64,000 nucleotides of DNA from Mugil cephalus (GCF_022458985.1 NC_061789.1:4257501-4321500); one strand, 5' to 3'; counted from the stretch's first letter, positions 46,201-56,536 are shown. Notes: generated by a model from the sequence alone, not told the origin. Numbers and translations: made by a program.

Positions 46201-49200
46201 ATTTTTCCACCAATCGGAACCCAGATGGTTAAAATGTAAATTTGTGGAGGAAAATTAAAATATACATATATATAAAAAATGTCTAATCAACCAAATATTT
46301 TGCAACCCCCCCTGCAGCCCCTCCACAGACCCCCTGTTAAAGACCTACGATTTACTGTCGGTAGAATTCACACACTTTGAAAAAATCTTTAAAGTGAGAG
46401 GACGGATAAATGTAAATTTAAAAAGGGTTTCAGCCTCTACCTTTTCAGTCAAGGTCCATTTGTTTTGTTTTTGTAAATTATACTTTAACAGAAAAAGAAA
46501 GAAGTGTTTTGTTTTTGTTTATTTACATGGACACATAATGTTGTAAAAATGTCGGCGATCAGAGAATTTCCAAAGTAATCTGTGAAGTTATGTCCCGAAA
46601 ACAAAAACGGTGACTTTAATCTCACAGATTCTCTGTAAACGCCCTCGGCTGAACTCTGAGCGACTTTCAAGTTATGAGTTGAAAACGATGCATCATTTGT
46701 TTCCTGTGCATGGGGCCTTTGTCGTCAGCCGAGCGCGATCCACTGATTGACGCTTATCACTAATCCTGCAGCTACAGCAGCTCTAATGTGACTACTGTTC
46801 TTTTCAATAACCGCCACAGATAAGAGTTTGCACTTGTACTCTGTAGCCTACACCGCTGTAATCGCATCCCGTTTAATCCTCTACTCCTGATCCCCTCCAG
46901 GCACAGTGGAGCGGGTGAGACAGATGGGAGCGCTACCTCTGTAGGAGACGAACAAACTTGGTGGCGGACTGGAACAGTTGTTTGATGCCTCGAGACACCG
47001 ACAGCCTCTTGCTGGGACTCAGGGGCTTAGGGCTCTCTGAGGAAAGAGGAGATGAGGATCAGACCGGATGAAAATCACTTTATCCGACAACGTGCGTTCG
47101 TGTGTGGGTTTGCAAGATATTTGACTGTGAAATGGTTGTTTCTGTGCTGAGCAGAGCTGACGCGTTGCAGTACACGATATAAGACGGTGAAAAGAGGCAG
47201 GAATTAAAGTCTGATCCTATGATGCCTCTGATCTTTAGAGACAGGTAGTTACAAAACATATTCCGTATTTAAATGCATTTGGAGCAATTCTTACACAACC
47301 CTTCAGAATTTTATTCATTTCTGCATGACAATTGTGCAAAATCAGCTGATTTTTTACAGAAAAGTGGACAAACACAACCCAGAAAGAACCCAAAGAGAAC
47401 AGAAGAAATTTAAATTTTATACATTGGTACCAAATATTAATTATCTGTGATGTGCAAAAGTGATGTCACCCCTTCATTTAAAGGCTAAATCAGAGGTCTT
47501 CCCCAAACTGTTGGGAGATTAAGCATGCATTATGTGTTAAACTAAGCAAATACACATTATTATTAACATTTTGCATTAAATATTAAGCCGTAAAAATAAT
47601 GTTCCAAGTCAAAGACCTTAATCCAATAGAAATGTTGTGGAAGGACCTGAAGCATCAGCTCATATGAGGAAACCCACCCACATCGAATCGAATCGACCAC
47701 TGATCAGCAGTTACCAGAAACATTTAGTTGCTGGGAACTGCTGTACAACAGCAGATACTAGAAACAAGGGTTCACCGACTTTTGCACCTCACACATATGT
47801 ACATAATAGTATAATATTCCAGTTTTGTTTGTTTGATTGGGTCCTCTTTGTCTACTTTCAGTATATCCACTAATGATTTGAGGTACCAGGGGTGCACTAC
47901 AACACCAAATTCTTACCTATGCAGTATCCTCTATAATGCGAGTCTTTTGCATCCTCCAGCAGTTTCCTCACTAGACACTCGTGGTTTCTGATCCGTGACT
48001 TCACACCGATGCACTCCCTCCAACCTGCGCGAGAGGAGAAAAGAGGGAAAGCAGTTCATCACGTTCCTTTTTATGCAGTTCAAGAAAATCATTGCAGGGG
48101 CCAAGAAGTAATTTGCAGGAGAGTCCTGAGAGCTTTTTTTTTTTTCTTCTGTTTTAGTGATTAGGAAGCAAGAGTGTCTGCATGAGAGATCATCTGTGTG
48201 CTGTGAAAGTTGATTCAATCTGAGCTGATTCAACCGTGTCTTCTTTAGTCAAGTTTTAGGTTCAAGTCTTTATAAAGATCAAATTACCAGTTTATTAGAT
48301 ACACTAGAGAAAAAAAATCAATTTTAATATAAGATTCCTGCATTAAATCTTATCTTCATGAAGGTCATAGTGTTCAGTATTTATTTATTTATTTATTTTG
48401 AAGAAATTAAGTTTTTGATCCAGCTGTATTTTTACTTTTGCAGTTTTGTGAAAATTTATTGAGTTGCACAGACACATGTTCCTATTATTTTGACCACCCC
48501 ATTGTAGTCAGTGGACTAGGCTAAATAACATATACGTCCAGACAAGGTTTCAACATAAACTGAACATATAAACAGCCATGAAGGGAGAATTAGTGGTGGA
48601 CTGTTATATATAAAAATGCATTGACTAGTGAACCTAATGAAGAGGCAAGACTAAGACAACAGGATGTGACCAAAGTTTCACATGATAAAAACAAACTGAT
48701 GGAGAGATTAAGTGTGTTCTATATTAAACTCGGCCTAGTGCTATTAATGAAGATACATTATTATTATCATCATCAAATTCTTTTTTTATTTCAGATAAGT
48801 GCAACAGTAGGGTGAAATTGTAGGGGAAAATAAATATATAAATATATATTTAATATATATAAATAAATATATAATATATGTAAAAAAAATGCCCAATCAA
48901 CCAAAGATTTTGCAACCCCCTCTGCAGTACCTCCGCGGAACCCCTAGGGGTCGCAAACTCCCTGTGATCATTTTGTAGGACTTTTTTTTTACACGTTCAA
49001 ACTAAACTAAAAATATCTCCATTTTAAAAGTGTTACAGTTTGTAATAATAAACCATACGAGGTAGGCCAGTATGACTAAGAGCTGCAGGTGTGCAAGACT
49101 CATCAACCCAGCATCTTTAATTCTTCACGTTCCAATAATTCCTTAATCTACCAGCCGTGAGGTTTGAGATCACACTGGGACGGTGAGAAAAAGAGTGGAA

Positions 49201-52200
49201 ACCTTTCCCAAAAAGCAGTGTGCCTGCAGTTCAGTATACTCACTGGAGGGGGCAGCGCTGGCCGGAGTGGAGTTCTGGGGTGGTCCCCATCCTTTCACAT
49301 TGTAGGCACTCGCTCTTACAAAGTAATGCACGCCCTGTATTTGCAGAAGCCAAATTAACGGCGTGCATTAACCTCGTGAATTATTGCAAGACAAAGAAAT
49401 AACTCTCATTATTAATTCATCTGGTGAAGAGAGGCTGCTGAGAAGTGTTTCCTTAGGGGAAGTGGTTCAGGGTAGCAGAATGTGTGTCGGTCTGGAGACG
49501 CTGCATTCACGTTGCATGTGTCAGCCTCTACATCATGGATTACTGTGTTTGTAGCTGATACCGGTTTGATGCGTGTGAGCGACTCACCGCCGTCAGCCCC
49601 TTGATAACGTGGGAGGGGTTCTTGGTCTCGGTTACTTGGACTGATCCGAGGATGCGTTTGAAGCTGGCTGAGGTGCTCCACTCCACTGCGAACACAAAAC
49701 AGTCCCACTGACATGCATCCTCTCTGGCTCTGCTCAAAACCTCCACCAGGGAGAACAACTCACAGACCTGAGTGTTTACACTTTTGGGGGGAACTCGCCG
49801 TACCTCGGCTTAATGGGTTCTTGGCTGTGAAGTAACTGTGAAAACCAGGAGCTAAAGTAGACTCAGAAAAAGAAATGCCAGGGTGGCAGTTTACCTCTGT
49901 AGCGGGTGATGAGGCCCGTGGTGTTTCCTTCTGGCTCCTTGATCATCACAAACAGAGACGAGGTGCTGGTCACCAGGATGGACACATGACTGGGAGGACC
50001 GGGCAGCTCTGGACACGACACATAGATATAAAATAAAAAATATGACGTCAGATAAATATTGCAACAGATTAATGGTAGCCAGGCTCCCAAACCCCCACTT
50101 CCTATATTGAGCTCAGTCCCAACACCTTTCGGATGCTACACGAACAGAAGAGATTAACCGTACACCACAAATTATTTGGTTCTTACCAAGACAAATAAAA
50201 CGAACTTAATTTGTCTTGTTTTAAGAGTTAACGTCTTATTTCAAGTGTCTAACTTGGTTATTTCTAGATTTGGCAAACTCAATTTAAGAAATCTTGTCAA
50301 GTGAAATGATCTTGCTGCTTGGACAGATAATGTCACCTTCTTTTAGTACCTTTACCCTCAGGTTTAGTGTTTTTTGTCTTGTTTTTAGATCCCTCCCCTT
50401 TTTTGCAGTGTACTCAGCGGTAAGGCCACGCCCCTTTATGGGTGAAACCAAAGGAGACACATCAGGTAAAAATCCCCTCAAGAGAGAGGGAGAAAAATCT
50501 GAATAAATGTATGACTTCAGGCCATAAAACGGGTGGATGTAAAGCTGTGGGAACCTGATAGACGTCGATATGTTTACGTGTGCAGCAAACACTTAATTAG
50601 TCGTGAGAGTTGTTAGTTATAGTGGTAAAAATTTTAAATTCATGTTGAAATGTCAAAGTAGTGAATGTTGATGCTGAACTGAAATGACAGTAGGTAACTC
50701 AGAGCACATGTGTTCATGTGCTCCTTGTATACTGAATTTACAAATAAATCAAAATCTAAAAATCCCACCAAAAAACAAACAAACAAAAAAACATCTGTCT
50801 AATACTGGGTTAAGAGTCTTATTGCTATGGGGCTTGGGGGTTCCTGGTCTGGTCTGGTTTAAGTAACATCCACATGAATGAATGCCAGGTCCAAAAGTTT
50901 CCCAGCAGAAAAAGCACGAGCATTCGAACCAATAATTAATCCAAGACATGTGTGGACGCCAGTTCGACATCCACGATATCAGCGCAGATGTGAACTTGAG
51001 CCTAATCTTCTCAGAAAAGGGACATAAAAATCTATTCGCCTTCCATTTCCCAGGCATCAGAGAGCCGTCGACAAACATTACAAATACACACAGCGAACCG
51101 ACTGCACCGCAAAAACAGCAGAAAGAAGCAAAATAATCTCATATTCAATCAAATCGTCTTGTATTGGGAAAACAAATCTGACAATGGGTTAAGCTTTTTT
51201 TTTTGCTTGACACAAAATCTTAAAATAAACACAAAGTTCTTGTCTCTGAACAAAAAAATAAGACGTATTTCTTTGATACAAGGATTTTTTTGCTTTCTTG
51301 AAATTCCTTTTTTGTGGTTTGACTGAGCTGCTGCAGGAAAATACACCAGGTAATGGAAAAGAGTAGAGAGACGTCAGACGATGCCATGATTAACAGATAT
51401 AAATGGGTCTTTATACATTTTTATCCACTTTAAATTGATACATAAGTGTGAATTAGAACTGAGGAGATCCCAGAATCTTTGTTTTTTTTGGTGTTTCATT
51501 TCATAAAATTTATAGTAACTGAATGTTAATAGAAATTTTAAGAATTTGAGGAGCTCCCTTTACTTTTAAATGGAAATAGAAACCAAAAGAAATAAATCAC
51601 CTTCTCGCTATCGCTGATAAACTGTCTCTAAAGCTCCGATATAGCGTCTTCTAAGAACTGACTGATAGAAGCTCGTCCCGTCTCGGCTGAACCTTTCTCC
51701 ATTTACACAAGCTGTAATTTGAACATAACTATGACAGGTGGAAGGAAAAGGAGTTCCTATTAAATAAGTGCCCGGTCTTTACTTTCTAATGTGTACTCTG
51801 CTGGTGTTAAAGCACAGTTTTAACATCGATAATCGATCAAACCTAGACGAGAAATCAATATTCCCGTGCGCCACTGAAGGAAACTCAAGAGGCAAAGCGA
51901 CAAAGAATTGAAGGAGCTCGAGTGAAGTGGCTTTGGTTTGGTATATCTACTAGTTTCTTTTTGGTCCAGGCAGCCAGGAGCAGCTGGTGGAGGGCATTCA
52001 GGTTCATGGGAGAGTCGGGGAAGACAGATGACAAGGCACTGTGTTGAATTTTGGATGAGTTGAAAGCAGCTAGAGGGAGACTTTCAAGTGGCCAACTCTG
52101 AGTTACAAGAGAGGGTCAGATTGGAAATCGGTAAAAGATTTCATACGGGAGGACGTTGAGTCTGGCCAACGAGGGAATGGACCATCTGATCTGTCCCTCT

Positions 52201-55200
52201 GTGCTGATTGGTTCTGAGCTGGTCACGTGTTTCATCGGCACGTTGGATACATCTAACCAATATTCACCCATAGAGAAGTGGCAATAACAGAGAATAAAGG
52301 TGGATTAATGATTTCTCCCTGTTATGTGAGATAAATGTCAACGTCTCTCTTTGACATTTGTTAAGATTTTATATAGAAAAATAAAGTGATACCATCATTA
52401 ATGTGAACCTTGGTCTCAAAAACGCCGCTGTACAAACAAATTAAGTTAGAAGTTAACCTAGCCTTATGCTAACCTTATGCTAGCTAGTTATATAGACTAA
52501 AGGCTTAGAAAAACAGCAGCTAGCGTCATATATACTGTGAAACCCATGTGTGCATGTAATTTATGTCCATGAAAATTTAACTGACACGTAACGTTGCCAC
52601 AGTTACTACTAAGTTATTATGGTTAGCGTGCTAATGCTATAATGATAACGCTAAATAAGAGTAAGACTAGTTTGATTTTCACTATTTCTGAGTATTAATA
52701 ATTTCAAACTTTTAACGATGATGTATGAACACGGAGACTGAGCAGAATTTAAACACAGCTCCATGACTGATGAGGTGATTGGGCTACAAAGCATTTTACA
52801 GGCTCATTTAAGATATTTAAAGGAAGTAGATGCTGGGATATTTAAGTGAGGACCTTTTACATATTTACAGACATTGGTAATAACATTTATAGGCCTGTTA
52901 ATGGTGAAAATAAGTCATTTATTTCAACATCTGCCCCATAGAGTTACACTGCAGAACGTTCCCTCTGATGTAGCAAACATGGCGCCCACGGTTTGAGTTG
53001 GCCAGACTCTCTCTAATACACGGCTCTGGTTGGACCGAGTGCTCTATTACCGTAGGTCGTGTTGGAGAAGCTAAATATTTGGGAACTGTGGGAAGAAGAA
53101 GGCAAGAATCGTGTTTTCATAGCAGCGGAGAGAAAATAAACGAGTCAGGAAATGCCTGGAGGCTGAGCCAAGGCCGCTGACCTGTGCGCTGAAAGTTCTC
53201 CCTCATGCGACAGTACAGCTGCAGCCGGAGTCGCCAGAGGCCGATGTGTCTCTGGACCTCGGCCTGAGCCTGAGGCCCGGCCCCGGCCTTCTTCGCCAAA
53301 TCCATCCTCCTCTCCTCCACCCGTTTGCCCGCCAGCGTCACCAGAGCCTCCAGCTTGAGCTCCCACTCGGCCGGTCGGCACACTGTCCGCAGAGAAAAAA
53401 AAAAGAAGCAGGGGCGTGATCTGAATGCGATTGGCGCTAAATTAAATTTTGTTTTTTAACGTTTCTGTTTGAGGACTTACAGACTGGGTTGTGTCTGGCT
53501 CCTGCCTTCGTCAGCACGTGAAGCAGAGGGGAATTGTGGGTAAGAGCGGCCACGTCCAGAGGGACGAGGCCCTGCTCGCTAACTCTGTTCACCCCCTTCT
53601 CCTTGTCTCTCTCCCAGTCCTTCTCTTTCCTTTCTCCCCTCTCCCACATGCCTCCTCCTCCTCCTCCTCCACCTCCTCCACCTCCTCCTCCTCCTCCTCC
53701 TCCAGCGCTGGTGTGGTCTCTGGACAGCAGGCTCTGTACAGCCAGAGTGTCCTCATTTTCCACCGCCTCCCACAGGCTCTTGTACTGATGGGGAATAGGC
53801 AGAGAAAGAGGGTTTATACCAGGAGAGAGATTTATTTCGGGGAGAGGATGAGACAGTAATGCAGGAAATCAGATCATAAATCAAAGAACGATGCATCCAC
53901 GAGCCTCCGGAGGCCGAGAAAAGTTGGGGGGGGGGTTTTTAGTTGTGATTAGTTGCTTTTTATGGTTTGACCTTTGCAGTAGACTTCAGACTAACTTTCC
54001 TCTCTGTGTGTTTGTATCAGAACATGATAGAATATTTAAAGTTCTCAGCTTCAGCCGGGCACCGGAAAACTGTTAGCGTAGCGTTCCTGAAAGAAGTGCA
54101 GACAGAAGTACCCGGCGAAAGTTAGACAAGGTCAGCAAGTGTACGTGTGTCGTGTTTTTCAGGTGGGAACAGGGTGGAGTTTCCCACAGCGCTTCACTTT
54201 GACCGAGGGACACAACTGAGATAGTAACAGTCTCATATGTCTCATCTGGACGTATATGACTCTTCTCTCACCATCTCATCTCAACTTAACTTCCCATCGC
54301 ATTCCAACTCAACTTCTCATGAAATTTCATTTTTTTTCATATTTAATTTCATGTCATCTATTATCTCATATTGTGTCAGATCTCATCTCATCTCATCTCA
54401 TCTCATCTCATCTCATCTCATCTCATCTCATCTCATCTCAACTCAACTCTCATCTCAACTTTCTATTAGGTTTTATCTCATCTCGTCTCGTCTCGTCTTC
54501 CCATTAAGTTTCATCTCATCTCATCTCAACTTTCCATTAGGTTTAATCTCATCTCATCTCATCTCATCTCATCTCAACTTTCCATTAGGTTTAATCTCAT
54601 CTCATCTCATCTCATCTCATCTCAACTTTCCATTAGGTTTAGTCTCGTTTAGTCTCGTCTCGTCTCGTCTCGTCTTGTTTCGTTTCGTTTCGTCTCGTCT
54701 CGTTTCATCTCATCTTCCCATTAGGTTTAATCTCATCTCATCTCATCTCATCTCATCTCATCTCATCTCAACTCATCTCAACTCAACTCAACTCAACTCA
54801 ACTCAACTCAACTCAACTCAACTCAACTCAACTCAACTCAACTCAACTTTCCATTAGGTTTAATCTCATCTCATCTCATCTCATCTCATCTCATCTCATC
54901 TCATCTCATCTCAACTTTCCATTAGGTTTAATCTCGTCTCGTTTCGTCTCGTCTCGTCTCGTCTCGTCTTGTTTCGTTTCGTTTCATTTCGTTTCGTCTC
55001 GTCTCGTTTCATCTCATCTTCCCATTAGGTTAAATATCATCTCATCTCATCTCATCTCAACTCAACTCAACTCAACTTTCCATTAGGTTTAATCTCATCT
55101 CATCTCATCTCATCTCAACTTTCCATTAGGTTTAATATCATCTCGTCTCGTCTCGTCTTGTTTCGTTTCGTTTCATTTCGTTTCGTCTCGTCTCGTTTCA

Positions 55201-55822
55201 TCTCATCTTCCCATTAGGTTTAATATCATCTCATCTCAACTCATCTCAACTCAACTCAACTCAACTTTCCATTAGGTTTAATCTCATCTCATCTCATCTC
55301 ATCTCATCTCATCTCATCTCATCTTCCCATTAGGTTTAATATCATCTCATCTCATCTCTACACTTGACGTTGTTAAAGTCCACTATACAGGAGGATTTTA
55401 AAGTCATGTAACCTTGAAAAATAATGTTTAATCATTTTCAGCTTTACTGACATTTTCACTTATTCCCATGAATTATGAAGCTAACTGTGATGTGTTGAAT
55501 TCAGCGCTACACATGAGATATCATCGGAAAGGCCAGGACTACAGGTTTTTAAAGACGTCGACTACACGATGACTGAAACAAAGACAAGGGACACATGTGC
55601 CCAGAATGTTTTGCGTCTCGGGAGGACAGAGGACATTTCCGTCGGCCCCTTCGTACTCACAGCATCTGGAGACCTGCCGAAGTGCCTGGGTAAATTGGTT
55701 TCCGTCGACACAGATGACTCTCCACCCCTCAGCCTGACCGACAGGTTTCTGTAGATGCGTTTGGGCGAGACGGGACCCAGAGAACGCCGGCGCTGGGGCG
55801 GGTTCCTCATGGATACGGACAT
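36950..55822 (-). CDS. ankfn1: ANKFN1-like ankyrin/fibronectin-III protein, 18 coding exons, 1,083 aa
   Basis: Eighteen exons with matching phases join to 3,252 bases ending in a stop. Order: a basic N-terminus (MSVSMRNPPQRRRSLGPV), a short ankyrin region (about 55-155) split by an 18-Gly and charged insert, a helical segment (about 156-222), a fibronectin III domain (about 222-324), a long conserved region containing RGVYLATVFYHKENIM and SCAWQQVPWLQQALSS, and an acidic, Ser-rich tail. This is the layout of ANKFN1, the vertebrate relative of Drosophila wide awake (mouse nmf9), known for neuronal and vestibular function. The biochemical role is unsettled, and a cytosolic scaffold is my inference. 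Human ANKFN1 is on 17q22, not beside KCNJ4/KDELR3, so this could be a paralog. The symbol gives the family rather than proven orthology. Confidence 0.85.
37787..38715 (+). mobile_element. 0.93 kb element with ~145 bp inverted ends, in an ANKFN1-like intron
   Basis: The left arm (37,787-37,935) and right arm (38,568-38,715) are reverse complements at about 85% by eye, beginning AGACCCCTTCA(T/C)GGTTTG and containing GAGGGGCGGGGCTTAACTGG and GGACTGTTTTGGCA. The interior has a 95-codon plus-strand frame (HEWYFKKLTPTDGTIF) that may be a transposase scrap. No target-site duplication is obvious. Confidence 0.8.
38853..39054 (-). CDS. ankfn1: ANKFN1-like coding exon 17
   Basis: Encodes RLDVVWRDARWIMDCLQCV and an acidic GEEEES stretch. 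Acceptor CTGTTCCTCCAG, donor GTACGA, phase 1. Confidence 0.86.
39185..39351 (-). CDS. ankfn1: ANKFN1-like coding exon 16
   Basis: Encodes HFWTYERDFLSQYCQAW, then a helical EALDTKEVQEARERLNHIT stretch. The donor is GTACGA, phase 0. Confidence 0.86.
39832..39994 (-). CDS. ankfn1: ANKFN1-like coding exon 15
   Basis: Encodes YQYGVYTRELLQFGEKV, a Leu/Pro run, then FSSSYWPLVGTKEPG. The donor is GTAAGA, phase 1. Confidence 0.87.
40094..40283 (-). CDS. ankfn1: ANKFN1-like coding exon 14
   Basis: Encodes EEWAWLQSHVYTATSGS, a short run of five Gly, then NLVDFVRSLRAAVTHLL. Acceptor TTGTGTGACAG, donor GTAAAT, phase 0. Confidence 0.87.
40489..40560 (+). mobile_element. Intronic repeat family, copy 1 of 3
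   Basis: AT-rich head, then AATGTCTAATCAACCAAAGA and TTTTGCGACCCCTCCTGCAG. It is in the intron between coding exons 13 and 14 of the ANKFN1-like gene. Confidence 0.65.
41704..41870 (-). CDS. ankfn1: ANKFN1-like coding exon 13
   Basis: Encodes FHRHSIQWAQSGLYVGILKL, then EQIRVLVPQRLPNLLHH. Acceptor GTGATCCAG, donor GTAACG, phase 2. Confidence 0.87.
42987..43101 (-). CDS. ankfn1: ANKFN1-like coding exon 12
   Basis: Encodes DPPLHWMPLDRLEKN and EPTAMDMLYEQLK. The acceptor GTATGTAG is pyrimidine-poor but the phase fits. The donor is GTGAGA, phase 0. Confidence 0.84.
43167..43223 (+). repeat. (ATT)n microsatellite
   Basis: About 18 units, with one TCA interruption. Confidence 0.95.
43411..43495 (+). 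mobile_element. Possible relative of the ATCGATA element
   Basis: AGAGATGGGCATCGATAACT ... CATCGATATCATTAGC shares the GATGxGCATCGATA start with the copies at 11.4 and 15.2 kb. The relationship is weak. Confidence 0.3.
44532..44638 (-). CDS. ankfn1: ANKFN1-like coding exon 11
   Basis: Encodes MDLGQVYYEPLKDRQGNVLL, then VREFPKPP. Acceptor TCTGCCCTCAG, donor GTGAGA, phase 2. Confidence 0.88.
44828..44947 (-). CDS. ankfn1: ANKFN1-like coding exon 10
   Basis: Encodes LSCAWQQVPWLQQALSSAHS and NRHNILRAVSQLQ, exactly 40 codons. Acceptor TTTCTTGCAG, donor GTAGGA, phase 0. Confidence 0.87.
45049..45178 (-). CDS. ankfn1: ANKFN1-like coding exon 9
   Basis: Encodes RGVYLATVFYHKENIMVT and EDQIPLVEIQCCSTSI, then HDFLWFAK. 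The donor is GTGAAG, phase 0. Confidence 0.88.
45408..45525 (+). pseudogene. C-terminal remnant of a LINE-type reverse transcriptase ORF
   Basis: The frame reads RTNVKQRCISIKGVTLWNNL then KTCNTFNRFIQVPYY and a stop, the same GVxLWN ending as at 16.2 kb. It lies in an ANKFN1-like intron, antisense to the gene. Confidence 0.6.
46248..46345 (+). mobile_element. Intronic repeat family, copy 2 of 3
   Basis: AATGTCTAATCAACCAAATA and TTTTGCAACCCCCCCTGCAG, then CACAGACCCCCTGTTAAAG. Confidence 0.65.
46937..47036 (-). CDS. ankfn1: ANKFN1-like coding exon 8
   Basis: Encodes SPSKRLSVSRGIKQLFQS, then ATKFVRLLQ. Acceptor CTTTCCTCAG, donor GTAGCG, phase 2. Confidence 0.86.
47917..48024 (-). CDS. ankfn1: ANKFN1-like coding exon 7
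   Basis: Encodes WRECIGVKSRIRNHE, then LLEDAKDSHYRGYCIG. Acceptor CTCGCGCAG, donor GTAAGA, phase 1. Confidence 0.86.
48822..48975 (+). mobile_element. Intronic repeat family, copy 3 of 3
   Basis: AT-rich head, AATGCCCAATCAACCAAAGA, TTTTGCAACCCCCTCTGCAG, then CCTAGGGGTCGCAAACTCC, a hAT-like terminus by appearance. This is the longest of the three copies. Confidence 0.65.
49244..49334 (-). CDS. ankfn1: ANKFN1-like coding exon 6 (FN3 end)
   Basis: Encodes GVHYFVRASAYNVKGWGPP, a textbook FN3 F-G strand pattern (YxVRxxAxNxxGWGPP). The donor is GTGAGT, phase 1. Confidence 0.9.
49588..49685 (-). CDS. ankfn1: ANKFN1-like coding exon 5 (FN3 middle)
   Basis: Encodes VEWSTSASFKRILG and SHVIKGLTA, including the Trp expected in an FN3 strand. 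The donor is GTGAGT, phase 0. Confidence 0.88.
49895..50008 (-). CDS. ankfn1: ANKFN1-like coding exon 4 (FN3 start)
   Basis: Encodes ELPGPPSHVSILVTSTSS and EPEGNTTGLITRYR, the first strands of the fibronectin III domain. Acceptor GTGTCCAG, donor GTAAAC, phase 1. Confidence 0.88.
50165..50425 (-). mobile_element. Candidate non-autonomous DNA repeat (TGCAAAA type)
   Basis: Inverted, it reads CTGCAAAAAAGGGGAGGGAT to CTTGAAATAAGACG..TTAACTC and AAACAAGACAAAT. This pattern of Lys/Asn-rich TGCAAAA...TTGAAATAAGAC is common in fish. A related stretch lies at 51,145-51,345. Confidence 0.45.
50843..50902 (-). mobile_element. MITE fragment, GATCAGCC family (copy E)
   Basis: TAAGTAACATCCACATGAAT and GAATGCCAGGTC match the interior of copy D. 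Both ends are missing. Confidence 0.55.
51350..53110. other. Large-intron sequence without recognised features
   Basis: Part of the intron between ANKFN1-like exons 3 and 4. AT-rich. No exon with matching phase was found here. Confidence 0.4.
53182..53382 (-). CDS. ankfn1: ANKFN1-like coding exon 3
   Basis: Encodes WELKLEALVTLAGKRVEERR and LYCRMRENFQRT, helical and charged. It enters at phase 1 and leaves at phase 1 (ACAG|GTCAGC). Confidence 0.87.
53481..53784 (-). CDS. ankfn1: ANKFN1-like coding exon 2 (ankyrin region, poly-Gly)
   Basis: Acceptor CCCCATCAG. It encodes YKSLWEAVENEDTLAVQSLL, then 18 consecutive Gly from a GGA/GGT tract, a charged linker, then EQGLVPLDVAALTHNSPLLH. The donor is GTAAGT, phase 1. 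Confidence 0.87.
53650..53703 (-). repeat. Coding GGA/GGT trinucleotide tract (18 Gly)
   Basis: Near-perfect TCC repeat on the plus strand with two ACC units. On the minus strand it is 18 in-frame Gly codons inside ANKFN1-like exon 2. Confidence 0.93.
54262..55359 (+). repeat. Pentanucleotide satellite with higher-order structure
   Basis: Blocks of CTCAT, CTCGT and CTCAA pentamers separated by about 14 copies of a spacer near CCATTAGGTTTAATCTC in two flavours (AACTTTCC- and ATCTTCCC-). It lies in the intron between ANKFN1-like coding exons 1 and 2. Long open frames across it are artefacts. Confidence 0.95.
55661..55822 (-). CDS. ankfn1: ANKFN1-like coding exon 1
   Basis: ATG starts MSVSMRNPPQRRRSLGPV, then PKRIYRNLSVRLRGG. 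It ends RSPDA at a strong GTGAGT donor, phase 0. A 3' splice site (TTTCTTCAG) about 38 bases upstream makes 55,823-55,860 5' UTR. Confidence 0.85.
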
Positions 55823-56493
55823 GACGAAAGGAGAGGAGAGGAGAGAAGAAAGGAGGACGGCTGAAGAAACTGAAGAGGTGTGACAGATGGGTCACTATTA
55901 GTGGGGAGACAGATTAGGCGTCCCAGCTTAAGAGACAAAGGAGAAGTCAAGTAGAGAAGTGGAGTGGAGTACAGCGGGGAGGTGACAGACACAAAGACAG
56001 ACAGAAATAAAACAGGACATATATTCAGATTCTCTTACAGTAAAGACACATTTCTGCTGACTAGTAGTGCAGGCTGAGCGAAGCAGCGCTGTCGTGTGGG
56101 TGTATAAACGTTTTGAAAGTTAGAGCTGCTGAAAATGCCTCCGAGCATTTATTTTTATGCCTCTTTACTATTCTGTCTTTCAGTTCTTCTGTTACCCGCT
56201 ATTATTATGTGATAGTGTCTCCGAGTCTCAGAGTCTTCCAGCCCCGCAAACCAGTCGCAGACCCATCAATCGAATTTAAGAAAGAAACTCATCCCCTGCC
56301 AATAAATATGAACCCCCTCACGTCAGCAGGATGAAGATAAAAATCAATCACCGCCATGGTAATGACGGTTCATTATCAGCGCTATTGACTTTTCATCTTT
56401 TACAGCCAGTCACTTTTGTGCCCTGAAAATCTTGTCTTGGGAGCAATTTGCAGCCTGGGAGAGTTTTTTCCCATCCTCTTCAGTCGACAAGTC

Positions 56494-56536
56494 TCTTTCT
56501 TTCTTTCTTTCTTTTTCTTTCTTTCTTTCTTTCTTT
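56494..56536 (+). repeat. (TTTC)n polypyrimidine tract
   Basis: About ten TTTC units with one longer T run. Confidence 0.93.

Noticed and set aside
53491-53859. 122-codon plus-strand frame with long Ser/Pro runs
   Set aside because: Antisense translation of the poly-Gly tract in ANKFN1-like exon 2.
54237-54857. 206-codon open frame rich in Ser, His and Leu
   Set aside because: It is the translation of the CTCAT/CTCAA pentanucleotide array, with no stop because of the repeat. It is not a gene.
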